Positions 25,601 through 33,696 of a DNA stretch of 64,000 nucleotides are shown here, piece by piece. The DNA comes from Prevotella sp. (lineage in GTDB: Bacteria > Bacteroidota > Bacteroidia > Bacteroidales > Bacteroidaceae), in assembly GCA_017940545.1 (NCBI GenBank), contig JAGAYI010000009.1, forward strand, positions 1 to 64,000, given 5' to 3'. Position 1 is the stretch's first letter. Every line of letters starts with the position of its first letter. The position numbers and the translations under genes are program-made. The notes under the pieces are model-generated. The model searched no databases and was not told where the DNA came from. It saw only the letters and a program-made list of their open reading frames with translations.

Positions 25601-25947
25601 TTGATCGTTGGCATGGCGAGGGTACCTCTAACACTGTGCCTCGCATCTCCGGTACTGGTCATCCTAATACGAACTATGTATCAACACGCTACATGGAGAA
25701 TGCCGACTATTTCAAGATTAAGACTGTAACGCTGGGTTACGATTTCAAGTACCTTTGGAAGGGTTGTCCGTTCCAGCAGCTCCGTCTCTACGTTCAGGCT
25801 CAGAACCTCGTTACATTCACTGGTTACACTGGCCTCGATCCTGAGGTAGGTAACGCTGCAGGTGCTGATGGTTGGGCTTCTGGTATTGATTTGGGTCTTT
25901 ACCCACCGTCTCGTACTTATTTGGTTGGTGCAAGTATCAAATTCTAA
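22693..25947 (+). CDS. SusC/RagA-type TonB-dependent outer membrane receptor
   Basis: 1084-aa outer membrane barrel that imports a ligand captured by its SusD partner, powered by TonB. Parts in order: signal peptide ending near NANA, a carboxypeptidase-regulatory-like beta domain (residues about 40-115, VTGTVSDAQGPVIGATV), the TonB box region with EEVVVVGYGTMKKK, the plug domain (VYIRGIGTIGDSQPLYVIDG, DVLKDAASAAIYGSRAANGVILVTTK) and a barrel ending in LVGASIKF. The ligand cannot be read from the sequence. It is first in a long rightward operon. Confidence 0.95.
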   Translation: MNQRIRKTALLMSALALMGLCYSPNANAAVNVIDGIQQSTKKVTGTVSDAQGPVIGATVAEKGNAGNAVITDIDGNFSINVKPGATLVISYIGYVTQEIAVGSQSVIDVTLAEDSESLEEVVVVGYGTMKKKLVTGATVQVKGEEIAKLNTTNALEAMQSSTPGVQITSASTQPGKGYKVYIRGIGTIGDSQPLYVIDGVAGGNLDGINPNDIESIDVLKDAASAAIYGSRAANGVILVTTKQGKAGKVEITYNGAFGWSNAYKRPQMLNAQQFMTIMDEYSFNTSGQKVDFSAYVPQAIVDKVAGGWEGTDWWKAFENKNALQQNHSVTLTGGSELSKFSLSYTYTGNEGIMGADRASYYKRHTIRLNSDHVLLKAKDFDVITIGENISIGYNRSHDLAEDGMYWSYIHSLLQTNPLVPMYDDNGELYTHVKNGAGWNDYWFNNPYEGLDKGGFNSMAESRNVNTSATAFVTIQPIKGLRLRSQFNYNWGSGAYRSFGVPRSPSSGSGTVTSYNVSQSAWLSTNWSVENTLTYDLPIFSGHKISAMVGQSFQSTAWSTNLSGSNSVGEGSQYATLKDWNSAYLKNFSTDLKNASLSGNPNDEEYLASWFGRVTWDWNERYMATVTLRYDGSSIFNKGKRWGAFPSASVGWVISNEKFMESTRNWMDFLKIRASWGQNGNNRIAKYQYLATIAQSGPNGDSGYKFSDSYDVTLNGKPNTGAYANIVPNPDVTWETSEQLDFGLDARFLDSRLGLTFDWYKKTTKDWLIVAPRIAIEGTNPAYINGGDVRNTGVELAVTWNDRIGKDFSYNVGVNFATNKNKVTRIANENGYINGGGSILSQGTEYIYRAEVGKPIGYFYGMSYSGIWQNQEQIQAARAAGKAVLDGAQPGDAIWDDWNGDGVITYAEGANCDRHEIGNPNPDVTLGVNLGLSWRGLDFAVNGAGAFGMQIMRSYRSFSDSWWHNYDTTIFDRWHGEGTSNTVPRISGTGHPNTNYVSTRYMENADYFKIKTVTLGYDFKYLWKGCPFQQLRLYVQAQNLVTFTGYTGLDPEVGNAAGADGWASGIDLGLYPPSRTYLVGASIKF

Positions 25948-25992
25948 AATTGAAAAATTGAAGAATTGAAAAATAGAAAAAGAATTAAAGTT

Positions 25993-27918
25993 ATGAAGAA
26001 ATATATTTTATCAGCATTAGCTGTTCTGTCAGCAGCAACTGTATTTACAAGCTGTGATGACATGCTGGACACTGATCCGCGTGTTACGGATGCTACTCAG
26101 GCTACCTACCCTGGCAAGATTGGAGATGTAGAGGCTCTGAACACTGCAACCTATAGTATTCTGAATACCATGGGTGGTGGTGATGCCGATACACAGCATC
26201 CCTTCTACTGGTGGGAAATCATGTCGGACAACTGCTATGGTGCAGGTGGTCTGCAGGATAACAAGGTGAAGTCTTTGCATCATCTCGTTGAGATGAGTAC
26301 AAACCAGTTCGAGATGCCCTTCACTCTTCTCTATGGTGGTATCAACCGTGCCAACAACCAGATTGCAACCATCGACAACGTAGATTGGACGGGCAATGAG
26401 GCAAAGCGTAGCCAACTTCTTGGCGAGGGCTACTTCATGCGCGGCCTCTATACGCTGTGGCTCACTCAGCTCTATGGCGACGTGCCCCTGATAACTTCTA
26501 CCACCATCACCGATGATATGAGAAAGCAGGTGAGCGCTGAGGAAGTGATCTATCCTCAGATCATGTCTGACTTCGTGTCGGGTATTAACCTCATGAGCAC
26601 TACGAAGAGTTCTGGTCATGCCAACAAGTATGTGGCCGAGGCTTTCCTGGCTCGTGCCTATATGTTCTGGGCTGGCTTCTATAAGAAAGTCGGCGAACTG
26701 GCAACTGGTTCTGCTCCAGCCATTGAACTCGTAGAGCAGGAGGGCTGCAATGGCGGTTCTCTTTCTCAGGCTGACGTGGTCAACTACCTGAAGGATATCG
26801 TATCCGGCGGTGCTTACAAGCTGCTGCAGGACTACCGTTCGCTCTGGCAGTACTCCAACAGCTATGTATGGGATGAGGCCCACGACAATGAAGACGGTAC
26901 TGGCAACAAGGAAGGAACCCATGCCTATGCCTTCATCGCTGACATGCCCCGCGAGCTGTGCTTCGACCAGCCCGGCATGGGTAACGGCAACGACGAGGAA
27001 CTCTTAGGAATCCAGTTCATGAATGCATCGAAATGGGGTATTGGTGGTTCGGTTGAGAATGGTGGTGTTTATTCCACTGCTCGTATGTACTGTAACTATC
27101 TGTCAGTGTTCTGGGCACTCCGCGTAAACGGTAACAACGGTAACCGCGACTACACCTACCCGTTCACTCAGGGCTGGGGCCAGGGTACACCTTCTTGCAA
27201 CATTTGGGACGACTGGACCATTGCCGAGAACAATGGCGGCTACACCGACATCCGTAAACTCGGTTCTCTGATCGACTGTAACAATGAGCTGACCGAATAC
27301 TCATACGTGAAGGACGATTGTGAGGAGTCTGGCTATGGTGTGAAGAAGTATAATGGTGTCACGACAGATAAGCTGACAGGCGACACGCCATGGTGGAGCG
27401 GCATCCAGGAGGACTTCAAGGGTACACTTGAGAATCCCATGCAGGGTGAGCACTTCGAGGACTTCTATCTGATGCGCTATGCAGACGTGCTGCTGATGCT
27501 GACCGAGCTGACTGGTGATGCTTCTTACATGAATCAGGTTCAGAAGCGTGCTGGTGTTCCGCAGACAGCCTACTCGCTGAAAGCCGTTCAGGACGAGCGC
27601 CGCTGGGAGTTTGCCTTTGAGGGAATCCGCTTCAATGACATGCGCCGTTGGTCGGGTGTCGATAATCACAGCGAGAGTTCTTACGCTGCCAAGGCTCTTC
27701 AGGCTCAGGCCGGCAAGCAGGTGGTCGTGAAGGGCAACGTGGCCAACAAGGTCACCATGAAGCATATGACTTGCTCTTGGGCTAAGCGTTATGCCGACAC
27801 TCAAGGATTCCTGGCAAAGCCGCAGTCGCAGATTACCCTGATGAATGGCGGTCTGGAGCAGAATCCCGGCTGGGATGCCGCTAACCCAGAGACTCAATAT
27901 GTCGATCTATATAATTAA
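25993..27918 (+). CDS. SusD/RagB-type surface lipoprotein
   Basis: 641-aa lipid-anchored lid of the SusC transporter. The signal peptide ends AATVFTSC with the lipidated cysteine near residue 20. The SusD fold is shown by ATYSILNTMGGG, GEGYFMRGLYTLWLTQLYGDVPL near residue 145 and the C-terminal RRWEFAFEGIRFNDMRRW. A frame from 25966 exists, but ATG 25993 gives the proper signal peptide. The short gap after susC is a repeat of TTGAAAAA/TTGAAGAA units. Confidence 0.94.
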   Translation: MKKYILSALAVLSAATVFTSCDDMLDTDPRVTDATQATYPGKIGDVEALNTATYSILNTMGGGDADTQHPFYWWEIMSDNCYGAGGLQDNKVKSLHHLVEMSTNQFEMPFTLLYGGINRANNQIATIDNVDWTGNEAKRSQLLGEGYFMRGLYTLWLTQLYGDVPLITSTTITDDMRKQVSAEEVIYPQIMSDFVSGINLMSTTKSSGHANKYVAEAFLARAYMFWAGFYKKVGELATGSAPAIELVEQEGCNGGSLSQADVVNYLKDIVSGGAYKLLQDYRSLWQYSNSYVWDEAHDNEDGTGNKEGTHAYAFIADMPRELCFDQPGMGNGNDEELLGIQFMNASKWGIGGSVENGGVYSTARMYCNYLSVFWALRVNGNNGNRDYTYPFTQGWGQGTPSCNIWDDWTIAENNGGYTDIRKLGSLIDCNNELTEYSYVKDDCEESGYGVKKYNGVTTDKLTGDTPWWSGIQEDFKGTLENPMQGEHFEDFYLMRYADVLLMLTELTGDASYMNQVQKRAGVPQTAYSLKAVQDERRWEFAFEGIRFNDMRRWSGVDNHSESSYAAKALQAQAGKQVVVKGNVANKVTMKHMTCSWAKRYADTQGFLAKPQSQITLMNGGLEQNPGWDAANPETQYVDLYN

Positions 27919-27938
27919 TCCTATAACAAGTAATCAGT

Positions 27939-28715
27939 ATGAAAAAGATATTTTTATTATTTGTAACAATATGTGCATTTGCCGCTTGTGATCCTACTCA
28001 TGAGAATATCAGCAATGACGGCCACATCACTGTTGACGAACTAAGGGCCAAGAGTTCTGTCACTGTTGACAAGGCTCCCAGTGGTCAGAATGGTAATGTG
28101 ATTACATGCTCCACTTCGGCTCCTGTCAATGCAAAATGGACTCTCGGCGGCAAGGAACTCGTAGGCAACTACGCGTGGAAGAAGATGAAAGTGGGTGAAC
28201 ACACTGTCACTCTGACGGCTCTTTGTGCTGACGGCACTCTATTGACTACCGATTACCAAATTAACTGTCAAGAGATTACCGATCCGCTGCAGAAGTACTA
28301 TATCTATGGTGAGGACCCCGAGGCTCAGCCTCCCTTCAAGCCCGCTGCCTGGAATGCTGCATGCATGCGCTTCAGCGACAACGAAGGTAAGTTCGTAGAC
28401 ATCAATGGAAATGAAGGCTTCCTGCCATACCTTTCTGACGATATCTATTGGGGTATGAAGACGCTCATCTTCGACATTACAGAATGTACTGAAGATGCAA
28501 ACGTTAAAATCATGACCGGTTGGTGGAGCCCCGTGTTCTTCGAGGATTACAACCTCAGAGAGGCACTTGGTGGTGCATCCGGTTTGTGGGAACTTCCAAT
28601 TACCGAAGACATGGCTAAAGCTTGCGCCAGAGGTAATGGTGGTGAGGGTAAAGACCTTGACCTCATGTTTAAGTCTGGTGGCTGCCAGATCAATGCAGTT
28701 TACTATGAGGAATAA
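27939..28715 (+). CDS. SusE/SusF-like surface lipoprotein with PKD-like domain
   Basis: 258-aa lipoprotein (signal MKKIFLLFVTICAFAAC). Residues about 40-115 look like a PKD/Ig-type beta domain (WTLGGKELVGNYAWKKMKVGEHTVTLTA), and the C-terminal half is a novel-looking domain rich in aromatic residues, as in carbohydrate-binding proteins (IYWGMKTLIFDI, GWWSPVFF). By position it is the third Sus-type surface protein and probably helps bind the ligand of SusCD. A perfect hairpin follows the gene. Confidence 0.7.
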   Translation: MKKIFLLFVTICAFAACDPTHENISNDGHITVDELRAKSSVTVDKAPSGQNGNVITCSTSAPVNAKWTLGGKELVGNYAWKKMKVGEHTVTLTALCADGTLLTTDYQINCQEITDPLQKYYIYGEDPEAQPPFKPAAWNAACMRFSDNEGKFVDINGNEGFLPYLSDDIYWGMKTLIFDITECTEDANVKIMTGWWSPVFFEDYNLREALGGASGLWELPITEDMAKACARGNGGEGKDLDLMFKSGGCQINAVYYEE

Positions 28716-28742
28716 TCGTTCCTTTCAGGTATAAGTATCATA

Positions 28743-28768
28743 GGCTGACCCAATGAATTGGGTCAGCC
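28743..28768 (+). terminator. perfect hairpin after the SusE-like gene
   Basis: GGCTGACCCAA and TTGGGTCAGCC form an 11-bp perfect stem with a TGAA loop. The tail (TTATATCT) is only weakly T-rich, so it may be a leaky terminator or 3' stabilising stem that lowers expression of the downstream cassettes relative to SusCD. Confidence 0.65.
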
Positions 28769-28783
28769 TTATATCTAAAAAAA

Positions 28784-30607
28784 ATGGAAAAACACTGTAA
28801 AGTTCCTATTGTCATCCTTTATGTAAGTCTGTTGACTTTCATTTTGTTTACCGCTTACGTCTTGTACATCAATCAGGAGGTACTCTACACGGCACACGAC
28901 CGTTCGGAATTCCTCTACGGAGAGCCGTTTTTCCTCACGCTGATGTCAAAGCCCTTTGGCCTGATGCAGTATGTGGGAGCGTGGCTCACACAGCTCTTTC
29001 ATGTGCCGGCTGTCGGTGCCGGAGTGCTGTTGACAATTTGGATGCTTACTTTCATCGTGGGAACCAAGGCATTCCGGTTACAGGGAAGTGCCTCAGCACT
29101 GATGCTCTTGCCTGTAGCCTGTCTGCTCACATCGACAGTCGATTGGGGCTACTGGATTTACATCTCCACCGAACGTGGCTATTGGTTCTCGCAGTCGGTA
29201 GGTTACCTGCTTATGCTACTGCTCTTATGGGCAGCACGCAGCACACCGCGCAAATGGCATCTTGCCTGGTATCTGCTGGGCTTCCTGCTCTATCCGGTAC
29301 TTGGATGGTTTGCCATGCTTTTCGTCTTGTGTCTAATACTTACTGAAAAACCTTCCTGGCGTGAGTTGCCAGGCATCGTCGTGCTGCTCCTTACCGCCAG
29401 CATCTGGCATACGCAATACTATTCAAATCAGAGATTCGACGATGTCACACTGGCCGGCTTCCCCCGTTTCGTGACACCAAGCGACAGTTGCGAGCATCTT
29501 TCCATGCCGTTCTGGGTGCTCGCTGCTGTCTCTATACTTATACCGCTGTGCCGTTGGGTCATGGCGGCAGTTCTGCCTACGACCACTTCCAAAGAAAAAT
29601 GGATAACCAAAACCGTAGCCATGATTCCCGTGGCTTCTGCCGTTGCAGGAATCATCTTTACATGGTCGCTCATGTACAGCGACCGGAACTATATCGACGA
29701 GATGCGCATGGTGCGCTATGCCGCCGATGACAATTGGAAGGAGGTGCTGAATATAGCAGAAAACAACAAGAGACCGACCCGTACGATGGTCTTTATCAAG
29801 AATGTTGCCCTGATGAATGAAGGCGGCTTGCTCGACCGTTCGTTCAAGCTGGGTAATGACGATGTCAACATTACCAACCCTGATTCGCTCCACGTCACAC
29901 TCTTGGACATTGCATCGCCTCTGGTCTATTACAACTATGGCATGATGAACGAAGCCATCAGGCTGAATTTCGAGATGGCCATACAAGCAGGGTTCTCGCC
30001 TTTCTATCTGAAGACGCTCTCACGCTGTGCCCTGGCAGTGGGTGATAAGAAACTGGTTGAGCGCTACACCACCCTGCTGCACCATCTTCCATTCTACGGC
30101 GACTGGCAACCGGCTCCCGTCTCAGGAAAAGTAAAGGAACTGATGAAGTGCTATCCCGACGAGATTACCGGTGTTGAGTACAGTGACAGCTATCTTGTCA
30201 ATGGCATCAGCCTTTGGAATGAAACCGACAGTAAAGTGGCTTCAGAGCAGGCACTGTTCTATTCCATGATACGCTGCGACTCGCACCGCTTCTGGGCATC
30301 GCTGCGCAACTACGTAAAGTCGCACATGGACGAAGAATTTCCCCTGCATGCACAGGAGGCATATATTCTATATATGGACAAGGCTCCTGAAAAGAAGCGA
30401 ATCATGCTACCCGTTGAGCAGTCTGTCTATGACCGCTACAAAAAGTTCTGGAAGACACTTGAAAGACGGATAAGGCCTGATGTTACCCGCAAACAGATTG
30501 GCGAGGAAATGCGCGGTGAATTTGGAGATACCTACTGGTGGTATAACATCTTCGGAAAGAAAATTCTTATTGTAAATGGTTATGTTGGTCATGAAGTTGC
30601 ATCATAA
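28784..30607 (+). CDS. multi-pass membrane protein with helical-repeat tail, DUF6057-like (cassette 1)
   Basis: 607-aa inner membrane protein. The N-terminal 300 residues hold about eight hydrophobic helices. The C-terminal half (from about residue 310, RMVRYAADDNWKEVLNIAENN) is soluble and resembles TPR-type helical repeats. It looks like the family annotated DUF6057, though I give that name with limited confidence. It is paralogous to the product of 32101-33696 and is followed after 7 nt by a heme-motif lipoprotein. Function unknown. Confidence 0.65.
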   Translation: MEKHCKVPIVILYVSLLTFILFTAYVLYINQEVLYTAHDRSEFLYGEPFFLTLMSKPFGLMQYVGAWLTQLFHVPAVGAGVLLTIWMLTFIVGTKAFRLQGSASALMLLPVACLLTSTVDWGYWIYISTERGYWFSQSVGYLLMLLLLWAARSTPRKWHLAWYLLGFLLYPVLGWFAMLFVLCLILTEKPSWRELPGIVVLLLTASIWHTQYYSNQRFDDVTLAGFPRFVTPSDSCEHLSMPFWVLAAVSILIPLCRWVMAAVLPTTTSKEKWITKTVAMIPVASAVAGIIFTWSLMYSDRNYIDEMRMVRYAADDNWKEVLNIAENNKRPTRTMVFIKNVALMNEGGLLDRSFKLGNDDVNITNPDSLHVTLLDIASPLVYYNYGMMNEAIRLNFEMAIQAGFSPFYLKTLSRCALAVGDKKLVERYTTLLHHLPFYGDWQPAPVSGKVKELMKCYPDEITGVEYSDSYLVNGISLWNETDSKVASEQALFYSMIRCDSHRFWASLRNYVKSHMDEEFPLHAQEAYILYMDKAPEKKRIMLPVEQSVYDRYKKFWKTLERRIRPDVTRKQIGEEMRGEFGDTYWWYNIFGKKILIVNGYVGHEVAS

Positions 30608-30614
30608 GAAAACA

Positions 30615-32099
30615 ATGAAAAGATATATCTATTTTCAGCTTCTCGCTGCCGTGGCACTATTCCTGTCTGCGTGTGTGAACCATCCTGACGTGCCCTCTTC
30701 AAGCAAAGAGGCCAAGTGCCTGCCAGCCATTTTCCCTGACTATTGCGATGTCACCGTGCCATGCAACATTGCACCGCTCAACTTCATGCTTCCGGCTGAC
30801 GAATATGAAGCGTGTATTGCCCGTTTCACCACGTCCGATGGCCGGCAGCAGACCTACGGAGACGGCGTAAAAGTAATGATACCGGAGTCGGAATGGCAGT
30901 CGATGCTTAGTGTCTCGAAGGGGAAGGGCATGAAGGTCGAGGTATGGGGGAAAAAGGGTGATGAGTGGCTCTCGTTCCAACCGTTTGAGATACGGGTAGC
31001 CGAAGAGCCCATTGACGAATACATATCGTACCGTCTCATTGAGCCGTCGTATGTGGCATGGAGTTTCATGGAGATTTCCCAGCGCAACCTCACCTCGTTC
31101 GATGAGACGCAGGTTTTCAACAACGAGATTACCTGTAACGACATCAAAAAAGGCCAGTGTATCAACTGCCACAGCTACCAGAACTACAAGACCGGCAACA
31201 TGCTTTTTCATGTAAGGCTCGCTAACGGCGGTACCGTCATCGTAAACGACGGCAAAGTATCGAGGGTGAATATGAAGCGCGACTATACCATATCAGGGGG
31301 AGTCTATCCTGCATGGCATCCCAAGGCCAAGCTGATTGCCTTCTCAACCAACAAGACACGGCAGGCGTTCCACACGTTAAACCCGAACAAAATCGAGGTG
31401 TATGACCTTGCGAGTGACCTGATTCTCTACGACGTAACGACCGACTCGGTGAGCATTGTCAGTAACGACTCCACCTTGTTGGAAGTCTATCCCACATGGT
31501 CGCCTGACGGGAAATATCTCTACTACTGCAAGTCGGCTCCGTTGCCTGAGGAGATGCAGGGCCAGGACATCAGAACCACCTACGAGAAAGTGCAATACAA
31601 CCTTTATCGCCGTTCGTTCGATGTGTCAACGCATAACTTCGGCGACGAGGAACTGGTCTATGATGCAGCCTCGCAAGACAAGAGTGTAACCCTGCCACGC
31701 ATCAGTCCCGACGGACGCTACCTGCTGTTTGCCCAAGGACGGTATGGCTGTTTCCACATCAGGCATAGCGATGGTGACATTGTCTGTATGCCGCTTGACG
31801 GTGAGAATGCCACACCGCTTGACCTCAGCAAGTTCAATAGTGACGGTTTTGCTGACAGCTACCCGTCCTGGTCAAGCAACGGCCACTGGCTGATGTGTTC
31901 CAGTCGCCGCGAAGACACCAACTTCAGCAGGGTCTATTTCTCTTATTTCAACAATGGGAAAGTAGAGAAAGCCTTTATGCTGCCACAGGAAGACCCCGAG
32001 CAAAACACCTTCCGCATGAAGTGTTACAACCGTCCGGAGTTCATGGTGGAGCCTGTAAGAACCAGTGTTGACGAATTTAGCAAGGTGTTTGACAAATAG
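30615..32099 (+). CDS. beta-propeller (PD40/TolB-like) lipoprotein with CxxCH motif (cassette 1)
   Basis: 494-aa lipoprotein (signal peptide ending FLSAC). An N-terminal beta domain (residues about 30-170) is followed by the heme-attachment motif CINCH at residues 182-186. After it come WD40-like/PD40 blades (VYPAWHPKAKLIAFSTNK, YPTWSPDGKYLYYCKS, LPRISPDGRYLLFAQ, YPSWSSNGHWLMCSS). A c-type heme on a periplasmic or surface propeller is plausible but unproven, and no cytochrome maturation genes are near. A frame from 30576 overlaps the previous gene; ATG 30615 gives the signal peptide. Confidence 0.75.
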   Translation: MKRYIYFQLLAAVALFLSACVNHPDVPSSSKEAKCLPAIFPDYCDVTVPCNIAPLNFMLPADEYEACIARFTTSDGRQQTYGDGVKVMIPESEWQSMLSVSKGKGMKVEVWGKKGDEWLSFQPFEIRVAEEPIDEYISYRLIEPSYVAWSFMEISQRNLTSFDETQVFNNEITCNDIKKGQCINCHSYQNYKTGNMLFHVRLANGGTVIVNDGKVSRVNMKRDYTISGGVYPAWHPKAKLIAFSTNKTRQAFHTLNPNKIEVYDLASDLILYDVTTDSVSIVSNDSTLLEVYPTWSPDGKYLYYCKSAPLPEEMQGQDIRTTYEKVQYNLYRRSFDVSTHNFGDEELVYDAASQDKSVTLPRISPDGRYLLFAQGRYGCFHIRHSDGDIVCMPLDGENATPLDLSKFNSDGFADSYPSWSSNGHWLMCSSRREDTNFSRVYFSYFNNGKVEKAFMLPQEDPEQNTFRMKCYNRPEFMVEPVRTSVDEFSKVFDK

Positions 32100-32100
32100 A

Positions 32101-33696
32101 ATGAGTATCATGGAACGCAATGAAACGAAGTCCCCAAGGCAATGGACAGGGTGGGTGTGCTCCCTGCTCTTCGGCGTGGCGGTTTTCCTGTTTTTCGGAC
32201 TGGCTTATCCGCACCATCTTCATTATCAGGAACAGTACCAGCTTTTTCTGTTCGACACCGCCTACGTATGGGACATCGTCAGACTGCCGGGCGGCGGGGC
32301 TGACCTGTTAGGACGTTTCTGCACGCAGTTCTTCCTTTATGCCTGGGTAGGGGCATTCATCATTGCCCTGCTGCTCACCTCGGTACAGTTACTGACGCTC
32401 CGTCTGTTCAACGCTCATCGCCCAACCCCCAACTCTCATCCCGCCTACGGCCTGAGCTATGTGCCCTCGTTCCTACTCTGGCTCTTCCTGCTCGACGAGA
32501 ATGCGCTATTAGGGGGAGTATGGGCTGTCTTGCTTACGCTTCTCGCGACCTGGCTGTTCAGTTATTTGAAAAATGGCAGGGCACGTCACATTCTGCTCTT
32601 TGTCTCCATTCCCCTACTCTACTGGATGGCAGGGCCTGTCAGCGTAGTATTCTTCCTTCTGCAAATCGTGGAGGCAATGTTGTACACAAAGAAGCCAATA
32701 GTCCCCATAGTGATTCTCGTTCTTTTGGCATTTATGCCCATCCTGCTGTCATACCATCTCCCTGTACCAATGGAAAAGCTGTGGTCCGGTGTCCATTACC
32801 ACCGTTACCCGACGGCACTTCCCACTCTGCTATGGGCAGCAGCACTATCAGTCATTGTCCTTATGGTTCTTTGCCCTGTAGCCAATCGCTTGGAAACGAA
32901 TCAGACTCGGCGAAAGTCTTTGAGTGCTCCGCATTTCCCATTCCTCGTCTCTCTCTTCTCGTTTCTCCTTGTAGCTGTCATTATGGGACTTCTCGTCTGG
33001 AAAAACAGTAATTTCAAGGCTGAAAAGGTGATGCAATACGACTTTATGGCCTGTCACCAGCAATGGAACCGCATACTGGAAACCATCAACAAAGAGAAGC
33101 CCAACAACCAAATAGGCGTGACGGTGCAGAATCTTGCCCTTGCAATGCATGGCATGCTCTTGGAACACATGTTCAATTATAACCAGAATGGTATTGCTGG
33201 TCTTCTGCCCGATGTAAAGACAGATGCCACCAGTCCGTTACCCACGGCCGAAGCCTTCTATCAACTGGGTATGATAAATGTTGCCCAGCGAACAGTATTC
33301 GAAGCACAGGAAGCCATTCTTGACTTCCAGAAGAGTGGCCGATGCTACAAACGACTGGCACAAACCAATCTCATTAACGGCGATTACGAAGTTGCTCGCA
33401 AATACCTTATCGCCCTGCAGAAAACTCTCTTCTATCGTGAATGGGCCCTTGAGACGCTACAGCTGTTAGGAAACGAAGAGGCCATAGCCCACCACCCGGA
33501 GTATGGACGTCTGCGCCAGATGGCCTACAAAAACGACTTTTACTTCAGCGACCATGTAAGCCCCGAGATGCTCGAAAGCCTCTACTTCAGCAACACAGCT
33601 AACCGCATGGCCTATCAATATCTGATGGCCTACTATATGCTGACGGGCGACCGTAACAGTTTCAACAAAATAATACGTCAAATCCCCAAGCAATGA
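32101..33696 (+). CDS. multi-pass membrane protein with helical-repeat tail, DUF6057-like (cassette 2)
   Basis: 531-aa paralogue of the 28784-30607 product: about eight N-terminal membrane helices, then a soluble helical tail (from about residue 310, KVMQYDFMACHQQWNRILETIN). Shared features include a YxxG-type loop after the first helix and the ALAMHG/NYNQNG stretch matching VALMNEGG/YYNYGMMN in copy 1. It starts 2 nt after the previous stop and overlaps the next gene by 4 nt. Function unknown. Confidence 0.65.
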   Translation: MSIMERNETKSPRQWTGWVCSLLFGVAVFLFFGLAYPHHLHYQEQYQLFLFDTAYVWDIVRLPGGGADLLGRFCTQFFLYAWVGAFIIALLLTSVQLLTLRLFNAHRPTPNSHPAYGLSYVPSFLLWLFLLDENALLGGVWAVLLTLLATWLFSYLKNGRARHILLFVSIPLLYWMAGPVSVVFFLLQIVEAMLYTKKPIVPIVILVLLAFMPILLSYHLPVPMEKLWSGVHYHRYPTALPTLLWAAALSVIVLMVLCPVANRLETNQTRRKSLSAPHFPFLVSLFSFLLVAVIMGLLVWKNSNFKAEKVMQYDFMACHQQWNRILETINKEKPNNQIGVTVQNLALAMHGMLLEHMFNYNQNGIAGLLPDVKTDATSPLPTAEAFYQLGMINVAQRTVFEAQEAILDFQKSGRCYKRLAQTNLINGDYEVARKYLIALQKTLFYREWALETLQLLGNEEAIAHHPEYGRLRQMAYKNDFYFSDHVSPEMLESLYFSNTANRMAYQYLMAYYMLTGDRNSFNKIIRQIPKQ